From: Chitinophagaceae bacterium
GTDB taxonomy: Bacteria; Bacteroidota; Bacteroidia; Chitinophagales; Chitinophagaceae
DNA length: 64,000 nucleotides
Direction: 5' to 3'
NCBI GenBank assembly: GCA_022841365.1
Contig: JALHRP010000007.1
Coordinates: 49,018 to 113,017 of the forward strand
In this document: positions 33,901 through 42,218 of the stretch, piece after piece
Layout of the letters: each line of letters opens with the position of its first letter
How positions within the stretch are numbered: position 1 is the stretch's first letter
The notes under the pieces: generated by a model
The model's database searches: none
What the model was told of the DNA's origin: nothing
The model's input: only the letters and a program-made list of their open reading frames with translations
Translations under genes and position numbers: made by a program

Positions 33901-34298
33901 CCGTCACCATTTACATCGGCCATTGTTACGCCGGTACACCAATCTGCTTTACCTGCAACCCCTGCTTCATCGGTAATATCTTCAAACTCAAAATTTCCTT
34001 TGTTGAGATATAATTTGTTGCCGCCTCTGTTGTTAGCTGTAAAATAAATATCAACAAGCCCATCGTTATTGATATCTCCTGTTGCCACACCACCACCATT
34101 GTAATAATAGAGATAATACAATATGCTGAAGAGCTTATGCTTTTCCAGTCTGTTGGTAAAATTGATGTTGGTTGATGATGAAGAGAGCGATTCAAAGATC
34201 GGTTTGTTTTCTTTACAGGAACTAAAGCTTGTTGCAAGCAGCAATATGAAAGCAACAACAGTAAGCGATGCATTTTTTGATCTGCAATTAAACGGCAT
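30984..34298 (-). CDS. FG-GAP/VCBS repeat lipoprotein with ASPIC/UnbV domain
   Basis: I choose the ATG at 34298 (1104 residues), which gives a lipoprotein signal (LLLATSFSSC, Cys28). The protein consists of two halves of FG-GAP/VCBS beta-propeller repeats, each blade carrying a calcium-binding DxNxDGxxD (for example DINNDGLVDIYF, DVNGDGKLDIYV, DADNDG-like units). The ASPIC/UnbV segment GMGAKAYVFSNGKM and LHFGLDTID separates them. Such proteins accompany SusC/SusD pairs in Bacteroidota and probably bind glycans or proteins at the surface. No catalytic motif is seen. A terminator-like hairpin lies between it and the LamG gene upstream. Confidence 0.8.
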   Translation of the reverse strand: MPFNCRSKNASLTVVAFILLLATSFSSCKENKPIFESLSSSSTNINFTNRLEKHKLFSILYYLYYYNGGGVATGDINNDGLVDIYFTANNRGGNKLYLNKGNFEFEDITDEAGVAGKADWCTGVTMADVNGDGKLDIYVSTVSQKYDLQGHNELYINNGNLSFTESAEKFGLNTSCFTTQSAFFDYDRDGDLDCYILNQSHHPHANIVDTGNRHKYDPFSGDRLYRNDISTTGKFTDVSKEAGIYQSNLGYGLGIAVADVNNDGWDDVYIGNDFHENDYYYVNNRNGTFTESSARHFKHYSRFSMGNDIADYNNDGQLDVVTVDMLPPDEKTLKTYGSDENADIYKVKLEIQGYQKQYSKNCLQRNNGNGVSFSETALQSGVSATDWSWCPLFADFDNDGNKDLFISSGIVKRPVDLDYIRFVSDMEIKKNIHRTDKYDDETIEAMPDGSSHPYFFKGSGGMGFKEVSNEWGTGKMKGYYSGAAYADLNNDGKLDMVVSCIDAKALVLKNNSPDKHFVSVSFKGNAPNSFGMGAKAYVFSNGKMQYQQLMATRGFESSSDLTLHFGLDTIDRIDSMLVVWPNQQFQVLRTVTADKKITVQQTDASGSFVYENFFPQPQPLYQNITPLVNNNWKHVENDFLDYNRQYNIPHLLSNRGTKMAVADVNKDGLDDFFVCGAAGIPGKLFIQTGNGQFSEQSLSITDKILFTEEVDAVFFDANNDGHQDLYVVSGGNEYLDGNPALRDNLYINDGKGKFTQDKNALPQLAVNKSCVAVADIDQDGDADVFVGGLSNAKHYGELQTSYLLLNNGKGIFSRADSSIARLTGIGMVTAAAFTDVNKDGWHDLIVTGEWMPVKIFINKQGTFTSTDLPQSTGLWQTVSAQDVNADGFIDLLAGNWGHNTKLHAGKNGPVKLYVKDFDNNGSVEQFMCYTVNGKEYTFLAKDELERSLPVLKKAYVTYSEVAGETVQYMLYDLFKDYLELKAETLSSSCFINDGKGNFTRMDLPEELQLAPVMAFAPAGTGTESSFIAAGNFYGVIPYEGRYDALLPTVFTYGQQTKSWKNHANIPSFMGEARDIKWLRTTGGNKIMAIAGNNQPIQFYKAITK

Positions 34299-34331
34299 AT
34301 GAAAATGGAACTGTTTCGTGTGAATTAAAAA

Positions 34332-34357
34332 GGGCTGAAACAAGATTTGTTCAGCCC
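34332..34357 (-). terminator. Intrinsic terminator inside the PUL
   Basis: The stem GGGCTGAA/TTCAGCCC with a 10-base loop is followed on the minus strand by TTTTTAATTC. It lies after the LamG gene and before the FG-GAP gene, so it would reduce expression of the enzymes relative to SusC/SusD. Confidence 0.75.
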
Positions 34358-34401
34358 CTTATTTGAAACCATAACTACTGATTCTTATGATAGGACTCCG
34401 A

Positions 34402-35259
34402 CTATAACTTGCTGTTGAATAAAGCCTGCACTTCAGTTGCTGACAATGCTTTACCGTACAATCTGAACTGATCCATTTCACCCGAGTAAGAATGAATCCA
34501 GCCATCGGTAACACCTGACACCCCTCCGTGTTTGTTCCATCCGCCAACAATTAAATTACTTGCATTCCCAAATGTAGAAGCACCTCTGGGAGATCCGTTT
34601 TTCATTACTGCTCCGGATGTTACTTTTAATGACCCATCTACATAAGCACGCACTTTTGAATCGGTTGCATCGTACACAAATACCAGGTGATGCCATTGAT
34701 TATTCAGCAATCCGCCGGGTAAACGGTTGGGCCCTACAAATTCAACCCAGTTATCTTCAATAGCTAATTTACATGCCATTAAATCGGAAGTGCTGTTACC
34801 GGGATCGGGACCTCCTTTTTCAACAAGTAAAAACAAACCGCTTTCGTGCCAGAAATCTTTTGATGCAAGAGAAAAATGAAATTCAGGCTCACCATCGGTT
34901 GCCGGTACATTCTTCATCCAGTAACTGATACTCCAGCTTGTAGATCTTGCAAAGTCATTTGCTGAGGTATACTTAATGGCTTTATCTTTTGCAGTGGCTC
35001 CTTTAACAGCTTTTCCATTTATACCGTTAACTGTTGCTAAAGGATTGGAAGCTGCAAAGTTTGCACGAATACTGTCTACCGCATTGCGTAAAGGATCGGG
35101 AGAAGTACCGTCAAACGCAACAAAAAACTTTAAAGGCCCACCCGGAGGGTTGGCATCCTTCGGATAATCGCCCAATGCAGGACGTTTCAGCTTTTGGCAA
35201 CCAGCTATTGTTAACAGCAGCGTTGCAAAGATGAACACCAGTTGAAGTTTATTTTTCAT
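34402..35259 (-). CDS. LamG-like (concanavalin-type) surface lipoprotein
   Basis: I choose the ATG at 35259 (285 residues; LLLTIAGC, lipobox Cys21). The body is a jelly-roll LamG/laminin-G-like domain at about 70-280: SWSISYWMKNVPATDGEP, NNQWHHLVFVYDATDSKVRAYVDG and ending GEMDQFRLYGKALSATEVQALF, which are hallmarks of the concanavalin A-like fold. Placed directly after SusD, it corresponds to the surface glycan-binding protein position of a PUL and probably helps capture the polysaccharide. No catalytic residues are visible. Confidence 0.8.
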   Translation of the reverse strand: MKNKLQLVFIFATLLLTIAGCQKLKRPALGDYPKDANPPGGPLKFFVAFDGTSPDPLRNAVDSIRANFAASNPLATVNGINGKAVKGATAKDKAIKYTSANDFARSTSWSISYWMKNVPATDGEPEFHFSLASKDFWHESGLFLLVEKGGPDPGNSTSDLMACKLAIEDNWVEFVGPNRLPGGLLNNQWHHLVFVYDATDSKVRAYVDGSLKVTSGAVMKNGSPRGASTFGNASNLIVGGWNKHGGVSGVTDGWIHSYSGEMDQFRLYGKALSATEVQALFNSKL

Positions 35260-35325
35260 TAGAAAAGTTTTTAAATGTAAAATGACCTTATGTTCGCCGC
35301 ACATTTCAGCGCAGATGCATCACCG

Positions 35326-36834
35326 TTAGTATTCCGGGTTTTGCACCAGCACACCACCCGACCTGTCTACCACACCCTGTGGCAACGGATAATACCGGTT
35401 TCTGTTTTGATAACCCAATGGTGCAAGTACAGAAGACGCATCACCCCATCGAACCAAATCAAAAAAGCGGGAACCTTCCATTGCAAACTCTACCCTTCGC
35501 TCCTGTTTAATAGCAGCCCGTAACTGAGCCTGGTTAACGAAAGCAATATCTCCTAATCCTGCTCTGCGCCGTACATCATTCACCCAATTTACAGCGGTTG
35601 CTCCCTGCCCCAGTTCGTTCGCCGATTCTGCTGCCATCAACAGCACATCTGAATAGCGGATGATGCGTTGGTTCACCCAATATGCTCCATCTATCCAACC
35701 TGTTGAAATACGTTTCGCAGGATCAACATAAACTTTCTTATTCCAGAACTTACGAACAAGATTACTTGCAGGTGCTAATGCAGGTAATGTTCGTCCATAA
35801 CCACCATTGGATGGATCATCGGACTGACCGGTATAAAGGATTGTTGCATTTCTTCTGAGGTCACCTGTTTCATATGCATCCACCAGATTTTGTGTTGGTA
35901 CATTCCAGCCCCATCCTAAATTCCAATCGGTAGAAGAAGATCCACGCACACCCTGACAGGTACCATACCATGAACCATAGTCCTGTGTTTTGTTTGGACC
36001 ACTTTCATTTTGATATTCAAAAATTGATTCGCTGCTGTTTTCACCTTCATCTTTAAAAATTTTCCAGTAAGTAGGCAACAATGCATATTTACCTGAAGCT
36101 ATTACCTGTTGACAAAGTCCCAATGTTGCACTCCAGTTCTGACGGAAGATATACGCCCTTGCCAGTAATGCTTTAGCAGCACCACTTGTTACACGGCCTT
36201 TAAACTTTGCTTCCCACTCTGCTGGTAAATTAGCTGCAGCAAACTGAAGGTCTTCATCAATAGCTGCATAAATAGCAGCTTCATTTGATTTTGGAACATT
36301 GGCCTGAGTGTTGTTATAAATTCTGAATTTAATTAACGGCACCTGCCCGAATGTTCTTACCAGTTCAAAGTATGCATGAGCTCTGAAGAAACGGGCTTCA
36401 GCTCTGTAAATCTGAGAGGAGGGATCGTTTAACTGCAACGAGTCTGCAACCTGTAATGCCTGATTGGCTTTAAAGATTAAACTGTAATGTGTATCCCAGT
36501 AAAGGTTCTGTCCCCAGAAATCTTTACTGTAGTTGAAGTTGTCGTAAATACCAACCCACTCTGCACCATCTGCCAGATCGCTTCCTTTTTCAGAATCGTC
36601 TGAACGGAAATCGTGCATGGCAAGCCAGGCAATACCACCAAAGCCATTACCATCATCATAGTTTTTTACGGCATTGTACAAACCGAAGATTTGTCCTTCA
36701 AGGTTACCTGCCGACAAGTCATCTTCAATAGATGAAAGCGGACGGCGGTCTAAAAACTTTTTACAACCACTGATCAGCATTACACCGGGCAGCAGGAGCA
36801 ACAAGCTCAAAAAAACCATTTTATTATTTTTCAT
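35326..36834 (-). CDS. SusD/RagB-family outer-membrane lipoprotein
   Basis: A 502-residue lipoprotein from the ATG at 36834 (an in-frame ATG two codons earlier, at 36840, is equally possible). The lipobox is MLISGC (Cys24), followed by KKFLDRRPLSS, the classic SusD start. TPR-rich helical regions (YRAEARFFRAHAYFELVRTFG) and the C-terminal SusD domain (RYSDVLLMAAESANELG, FDLVRWGDAS, YYPLPQGVVDRSGG) are complete. It forms the lid of the SusC transporter and binds the oligosaccharide. It lies downstream of SusC, the usual order. Confidence 0.9.
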   Translation of the reverse strand: MKNNKMVFLSLLLLLPGVMLISGCKKFLDRRPLSSIEDDLSAGNLEGQIFGLYNAVKNYDDGNGFGGIAWLAMHDFRSDDSEKGSDLADGAEWVGIYDNFNYSKDFWGQNLYWDTHYSLIFKANQALQVADSLQLNDPSSQIYRAEARFFRAHAYFELVRTFGQVPLIKFRIYNNTQANVPKSNEAAIYAAIDEDLQFAAANLPAEWEAKFKGRVTSGAAKALLARAYIFRQNWSATLGLCQQVIASGKYALLPTYWKIFKDEGENSSESIFEYQNESGPNKTQDYGSWYGTCQGVRGSSSTDWNLGWGWNVPTQNLVDAYETGDLRRNATILYTGQSDDPSNGGYGRTLPALAPASNLVRKFWNKKVYVDPAKRISTGWIDGAYWVNQRIIRYSDVLLMAAESANELGQGATAVNWVNDVRRRAGLGDIAFVNQAQLRAAIKQERRVEFAMEGSRFFDLVRWGDASSVLAPLGYQNRNRYYPLPQGVVDRSGGVLVQNPEY

Positions 36835-36854
36835 ATCCAATTGATTTTTACAAT

Positions 36855-39800
36855 TTAAAAAGTAACATTTAAACCAAACGTTGTCGTCATTGGGATAGCA
36901 CCACCAGCTCTGTCTACACCAAATGAAAATGCATCGCCGCCAAACTCAGGTGTATAACCCAGATTGTTTTTAAACGTTTTGAGGTTTTGAATGTTCATAA
37001 ACAGACGTAAACTTTTGGCTTTAATTTTTGATGCCACTTTTGGCGATACATTGTAACCGAGGTTTACGTTTCTGATACGGAAATAACTTCCATCTTCAAT
37101 ACCATAGGTAGATGATTCGTAGTTGATACGATGATCCTGACCAAGAATGGGATCCCAGTTAGATGTACCCTCACCACGCCATCTGTTGATTTTAAACTTT
37201 GGATAATTCACCCGTTGGAAAGGCGATTCTGTTCCACCCCATTCACGATATACTTCATTACCATATACACCTCCAAACTCCACACTCAGGTTAAACTGTT
37301 TGTATCTGGCTTCTAACGCACCTCCATATGCAAAGTCGGGTGTAGGATTACCAATCATGGTTCTGTCTTCGGTATTAATAATACCATCGCCATTTACATC
37401 TTTGTATTTGAGATCACCGGGACCATATGCAAATTCAGTATTAACAGGTGATGCCAGTTTTTCTGCATAGCTCTGATAAATTCCTTCCACTACATATCCG
37501 TAAAAGTGTGCAATGGGTAAGCCAACTATGTTTCTGTTACGTCCGCTGAAAATAGCATAGTCTTCTGTTACCAGTTCAAGCACTTTGTTTTTGAAGGTTG
37601 TAAGATTACCGCTTACAGAAACAGACAGATCATTATTCACCACCTGATTCCATGATGCTGAAAATTCAAATCCTGAATTCTGCACTTTACCGGCATTGAT
37701 CAATTGTGCCAATGTACCCGATACGGGTTGAATGTAGGAAAGAATGTCACTGGTTACTTTATCGTAATAGTTAGCTTCAACATGTAAACGTCTGTTTAAA
37801 AATTCTGCTTCTAAACCAAAATCTTTACCCAGTGTGGTTTCCCAACGTAAGTCGGGTGATGCAATATAATCCGGTGTAAACGCAGGGAAGATATTAAAGG
37901 TACCGCCTGTACTTCCAAACACCGCCACCACATTCTGACGAAGGCCGGGATATGCAGGATATGCAAAACCCAATGCATTCTGATTACCGAGTTTACCAAC
38001 AGAACCTTTCAGTTTAAGAAAGTTGACGATGGTTTGGTTCTGCATAAAATCTTCTTTGGTAATTTCCCAGGCAGCACCTACGGCCCAGAAATCCTGGCGT
38101 TGATTTTTTCCTCTGAACTGTGAAGAATAATCCTGACGGTAAGATGCATTGAGGAAATATTTACCTCCGTAATTATACAAGCCACGGAACAAAGCGGATA
38201 CCAGTGCGTTTTCACGCTGACTGGATCTGGCGATAGCTGTTGAAGGATCGGAAAAACCGTTGGTTATGTACCAGAGATTTTTATTATCAGGAATCGGAAT
38301 GCTTCCCTGTGCAGCAGATGCACTTCTTTGAAATGTTCCTGTATAATAAGTAGTAAAACCTCCTAAAGCTGTGATGTTATGCTCGCCGATTTTCTTTTTG
38401 TAATTCAACAGAAAATCTGTTTGTGCTTTGCGATAAGTATCATCGTTTTCGCTGATGGATGTACGGTTGCTGTACAGGAACGGAAGATTGGTTGCCTGAT
38501 CCCATGCATTGTACAATGGAACATACTGTCTTCTGTTTACATTACTTGCATCACCATAAAGTGCTGCTCGGAAACTGAAGTCACGAAGGAAACTGATTTC
38601 TGCATAAACACTTGCCACTGTTCTGTATTCAATGCTGATGGTTTTATTCCATTCATTTTCTAACTGTATCAAAGGGTTTACCACACCTGCAATCTGTATA
38701 TCAGGTAATGCGTAATATAAATTTTGAACTGTACTGTCTGCACCATACGGATTTCTTGCTTTTACAGGAATAGTGCCCGATGGTACAATGGGTATTACTT
38801 TGCGTGCATCATTCAATACATTGGTTGCATTGTACGGATTGTTTTGACGTACTGCATTTAAGTTAAAGCCAACTTTAATGGCTTTGCCTATTTTTAATTC
38901 ATCGTTGATAGCAAACAACATCCGCTCTAGGCGTTCGTGTCTGATCAAACCTTCATCGGATGTATATCCCATTGACATCGAAAATTTATTTCTTTCGCTG
39001 GCACCGGATAAGGTAAGGTTGTGTGTATTAAAGCGGCCTGTTCTTGTTACTGCATCTACCCAGTCTGTATTGGCATTCCACTTTGAATAATCAAAAGGAG
39101 CTGTAACACCTATGTTTACTTTCTCTTCTTCAAACAGCGTTTTAAATTCATCTGCATTAGCCCATTGAATTTTATCAACCAGTTTTTTAAATCCAAATGA
39201 AGTATTGTAACTGATGTTGTACTGACCGAGTCTTGCTTTCTTGGTTGTAATAGCAATTACACCACCTGCACCCCGCACACCAAAAATGGCAAGTGAAGAT
39301 GGATCTTTCAGTACTTCAATTGATTCAATATCGTTGGGGTTGATGTAATCAATGTTATCGTTTAAAATACCATCAACCACATATAAAATTTGTGTAGGTC
39401 CGAGTGTAGTGGTACCCCGTATGCGGATATCGGGTGCCTGCCCCGGAGTTCCGTTGTTGATGATAGAAAGACCGGCTACTTTACTTTGCAAAGATGCAAT
39501 GGGGTTGGTATTGGGTCTGTCTGCAATTTCTTTTCCCGAGATTTTTGCAATGGAACCGGTTAAATCTCTGCGGCTGGCAGATCCATAACCAATCACCACT
39601 ACTTCATCCATTTTACGGTTCGACTGCACCAGTTTCACTGAAATTTCCTGACGTTTATTCACTGCAATCTCCTGTGTTTCGTAACCGATTGCAGAAATGA
39701 TGAGCACTGCATTATCAGCAACAGTGATGCTGTAATTACCATTGATGTCTGTTGCAGTTCCCTGTGAGGTTCCTTTTACTGTAATGGAAACACCTGCTAA

Positions 39801-40214
39801 TCCATCTCCTGCTTCGTTGGTAATTTTTCCCTCCACTTTTATATCTGCTTCAGCAGGATCAGTTGACCGGATAGCCACCAGATTATTTTCCAGTTCAAGA
39901 TAAGTAAGGCTTGTGCCGGCAAACAACTGCTGCATCACATCTTTCAATTCAACATTATCAAAGCTTACAGAAACTTTCTGTTTTAAGTCTTTGAGGCGGC
40001 TGTTGAAAAGAAAACGGAAGTCGCCCTGCTTTTGAATGGTTGTCAGAATTTTAGCTATTTCGGTATCGGCAGCTTTGAGTGTAATCTTTTGTGCTTTAAT
40101 TCCTGCAGATGCCTGGAATACACATAAAACAGCCAGCAAGATCGTTAGTTTCATAATCAATAATGGCTTTTTAAAGGCCACAAGGGCCTTCACAATCGAA
40201 GATCTTTTTTTCAT
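36855..40214 (-). CDS. SusC/RagA-family TonB-linked outer-membrane transporter
   Basis: A 1119-residue protein. It has a signal peptide to about residue 42 (ASAGIKA), an STN (secretin/TonB short N-terminal) domain at 45-110, a carboxypeptidase-regulatory-like domain at 130-205 (GKITNEAGDGLAGVSITVKG), the SusC signature and plug at 210-330 (VVIGYGSASRRDLTGSIAKI), then a beta-barrel to the C-terminal Phe (TFGLNVTF). The STN domain indicates signalling to a FecR anti-sigma factor, which is encoded just upstream. It imports oligosaccharides with SusD. The leader has a strong hairpin. Confidence 0.92.
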   Translation of the reverse strand: MKKRSSIVKALVAFKKPLLIMKLTILLAVLCVFQASAGIKAQKITLKAADTEIAKILTTIQKQGDFRFLFNSRLKDLKQKVSVSFDNVELKDVMQQLFAGTSLTYLELENNLVAIRSTDPAEADIKVEGKITNEAGDGLAGVSITVKGTSQGTATDINGNYSITVADNAVLIISAIGYETQEIAVNKRQEISVKLVQSNRKMDEVVVIGYGSASRRDLTGSIAKISGKEIADRPNTNPIASLQSKVAGLSIINNGTPGQAPDIRIRGTTTLGPTQILYVVDGILNDNIDYINPNDIESIEVLKDPSSLAIFGVRGAGGVIAITTKKARLGQYNISYNTSFGFKKLVDKIQWANADEFKTLFEEEKVNIGVTAPFDYSKWNANTDWVDAVTRTGRFNTHNLTLSGASERNKFSMSMGYTSDEGLIRHERLERMLFAINDELKIGKAIKVGFNLNAVRQNNPYNATNVLNDARKVIPIVPSGTIPVKARNPYGADSTVQNLYYALPDIQIAGVVNPLIQLENEWNKTISIEYRTVASVYAEISFLRDFSFRAALYGDASNVNRRQYVPLYNAWDQATNLPFLYSNRTSISENDDTYRKAQTDFLLNYKKKIGEHNITALGGFTTYYTGTFQRSASAAQGSIPIPDNKNLWYITNGFSDPSTAIARSSQRENALVSALFRGLYNYGGKYFLNASYRQDYSSQFRGKNQRQDFWAVGAAWEITKEDFMQNQTIVNFLKLKGSVGKLGNQNALGFAYPAYPGLRQNVVAVFGSTGGTFNIFPAFTPDYIASPDLRWETTLGKDFGLEAEFLNRRLHVEANYYDKVTSDILSYIQPVSGTLAQLINAGKVQNSGFEFSASWNQVVNNDLSVSVSGNLTTFKNKVLELVTEDYAIFSGRNRNIVGLPIAHFYGYVVEGIYQSYAEKLASPVNTEFAYGPGDLKYKDVNGDGIINTEDRTMIGNPTPDFAYGGALEARYKQFNLSVEFGGVYGNEVYREWGGTESPFQRVNYPKFKINRWRGEGTSNWDPILGQDHRINYESSTYGIEDGSYFRIRNVNLGYNVSPKVASKIKAKSLRLFMNIQNLKTFKNNLGYTPEFGGDAFSFGVDRAGGAIPMTTTFGLNVTF

Positions 40215-40294
40215 ACTTTTATGTTTTGGTAGTAGAAATGGAAACCTGTTTTTCCCTTGATTTACAGGGTTTCTGGATAAAGATTTACTACTGG

Positions 40295-40318
40295 CGGGAA
40301 ATGTTGGCGCATTTCCCG
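40295..40318 (-). promoter_or_regulatory. Nine-base-pair hairpin in the SusC leader
   Basis: The arms CGGGAAATG and CATTTCCCG flank a 6-base loop in the 162-base gap between fecR and susC. On the minus strand no T run follows, so it is not a standard terminator for fecR. On the plus strand a T run follows, but no plus-strand gene ends there. It could stabilise or regulate the susC transcript. Confidence 0.45.
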
Positions 40319-40376
40319 TTTTTTTATTTTCAGGACGAGTTCAGCAGTTTAGTCATGTCAGTTGTTTTGGTTTTGA

Positions 40377-41492
40377 TTAAAAAATAACGACCTGTTTCCC
40401 CTCAACCTTGTATTTAAATTTGTAATTATTAATAAACCGTAGTGCTTCCAGCACCTGTGTTAATGTTTCCTGTTCAAAAGAACCGCTGAGTTCTACTTCC
40501 TCAATCTCTTTATTTTTAAACTCAATGCTTACATCGTACCAACGTTCGAGGCGTTTGGCCAGTTCTGCAAATGGTTCATCTTCGAACGAGAGTTTATTAC
40601 GCACCCAGGATGTTTCGCTTACTGTGGTATCGCCCTGCAGGTAATTGATCTGCTTTACAAACACAATCGGAATATTTACCGGCATTATCCGCTGATCTTT
40701 TTCTCTTTTCGCTGCATACTGCTCATTCATCAATACCAGTTTCTGATTTGGCTTTAAGAGGTATTTTTCATTTGGCCTGTTTTTCACCATCACCTCTACA
40801 CTGCCATGAATTAAACTGGTTTCAATGGTTTTATCGTCCGGATAGGCTTTTACATTGAACGTTGTTCCCAGTACTTTTATATCAATTGATTCGGTATGAA
40901 TGATAAACGGGCGGGCGGGATTTCTCACTACATCAAAAAAACCTTCTCCTGTTAAATACACTTCACGTATCCCTGTTGCATTGATCTTTGAATAGTTGAG
41001 CTTACTGTCTGCATTTAGCCAAACCGTTGAGCCATCCGGCAGTTTAAATTGTGTACTGGATCCCCGCTTGGTCTTTATTTCATTGGGCGAATGTGTAATC
41101 TGATCTGTGCTTTTTTTCTGAGGAGTTTGATCTTCAGATTTCAGAAAAACAATTGCTGCTGCAAGCAAAACAGATACAAATCCAAACACGGCAATAAACC
41201 TGCGCTTCTTAAATGAGTTTCTTTTTCCCGTTTCAAAATACACCTGTTCATTTTCTGCAGGTACGGGTGCTACACCCAGCTTTTTCATTTTTTCATAGTG
41301 GAGATGATAGGTGGCTTCCAGATATTCTGCGTCTTGTGGCAGTTTTTGTTCCCATAGCTGGGTAAGGGCATCCATTTCATATTTCAACGGAGAGTCTTCT
41401 TCTATTAAAGATTCGAGTTCATGTAATTCGTCCCTGCTGCTTTCACCGCTGAGTTTACGTGCAAATAAGTGCCAGATTTTGTCTCTGTTCAT
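40377..41492 (-). CDS. FecR-family anti-sigma factor
   Basis: A 371-residue protein from the ATG at 41492 (MNRDKIWHLFARKLSGE, the usual start; the frame is open to 41516). The cytoplasmic N-terminal region binds sigma. One membrane helix lies at about 98-120 (FIAVFGFVSVLLAAAIVFLK). The periplasmic FecR domain follows (TKRGSSTQFKLPDGSTVWLN, REVYLTGEGFFDVV), and then a C-terminal DUF4974-type region that contacts the STN domain of SusC (LERWYDVSIEFKNKEIEEVE). It should hold the ECF sigma factor until SusC reports substrate binding. Confidence 0.9.
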   Translation of the reverse strand: MNRDKIWHLFARKLSGESSRDELHELESLIEEDSPLKYEMDALTQLWEQKLPQDAEYLEATYHLHYEKMKKLGVAPVPAENEQVYFETGKRNSFKKRRFIAVFGFVSVLLAAAIVFLKSEDQTPQKKSTDQITHSPNEIKTKRGSSTQFKLPDGSTVWLNADSKLNYSKINATGIREVYLTGEGFFDVVRNPARPFIIHTESIDIKVLGTTFNVKAYPDDKTIETSLIHGSVEVMVKNRPNEKYLLKPNQKLVLMNEQYAAKREKDQRIMPVNIPIVFVKQINYLQGDTTVSETSWVRNKLSFEDEPFAELAKRLERWYDVSIEFKNKEIEEVELSGSFEQETLTQVLEALRFINNYKFKYKVEGKQVVIF

Positions 41493-41549
41493 ATAAGTAT
41501 ACCTATATGGAGACAAAAACTGTAAAAATCCCCTAAGGGCTGTTAACGT

Positions 41550-42125
41550 TTATTTTTTCTTGCGGAAAGTGGCTCCTAATGCGGTAGCCAGTTTTTTTAA
41601 TGTGATGGCGAGCTGATGATCAACTGTTTTTACGGAGATGTTTAACAGAATGGCGATTTCTTTGTAGCGCATTCTGTCTTCTTTGGCCAGTTTCAGAATC
41701 AGCTTTGCACGATGGGGAAGATGCTCAATCACCTGCTCAATATTTTGCAGCGATTCAGCAGATAAAACTTTTGCTTCCGGATCCTGATAAGCAGAATCCA
41801 TTTCAACTGCCAGCTCATCAATAGAAACAGTTCGGGTTTTAGATTGCTGCTTCAGTTTGCGGATAGAATTATTTTTTACAGCAATGAACAGATACAGCTG
41901 CAGATCTTCTATTTCTTGTAAACGTGCCCGGTCGTTCCAGATACTGATAAATACATCCGAAACAATTTCTTCAGCTGTTTCTTTAGATTGAACAATGCCT
42001 GCAGAGAATTTTGTGAGGGAATGAAAGAAGAAAAAAAACAATTCCTTATATGCAGCTTCATCATCATACACTGCTATACGACGTTGTAAGTCCTGAATTT
42101 TTTTATATGGATGATTATTCTGCAA
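41550..42125 (-). CDS. ECF-type RNA polymerase sigma factor
   Basis: A 191-residue protein with region 2 (FTKFSAGIVQSKETAEEIVSDVFIS-type, followed by IWNDRARLQEIEDLQLYLF) and region 4 with a helix-turn-helix (LPHRAKLILKLAKEDRMR and YKEIAILLNISVKTVDHQL). It lies 57 bases upstream of the FecR gene, forming the sigma/anti-sigma switch for the SusC/SusD operon. The gap between the two (41493-41549) shows nothing else notable. The upstream neighbour is the GH2-GH53 gene, which may be a separate unit under the same control. Confidence 0.88.
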   Translation of the reverse strand: MQNNHPYKKIQDLQRRIAVYDDEAAYKELFFFFFHSLTKFSAGIVQSKETAEEIVSDVFISIWNDRARLQEIEDLQLYLFIAVKNNSIRKLKQQSKTRTVSIDELAVEMDSAYQDPEAKVLSAESLQNIEQVIEHLPHRAKLILKLAKEDRMRYKEIAILLNISVKTVDHQLAITLKKLATALGATFRKKK

Positions 42126-42218
42126 AGCAATCTCTCTCTGATGTAAATTACTTCCATTTTCGAGACTTTGCCAAGTAGATTTTTTTTCTGTGGAAAAAAA
42201 CCTGCAACTGCAGCAATC

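Noticed and set aside
35290..35320. CGCCGCACATTTCAGCGCAGATGC as another family B repeat
   Set aside because: Similarity to AATCTGCGAATCTGCGGC is too weak and spacing differs.
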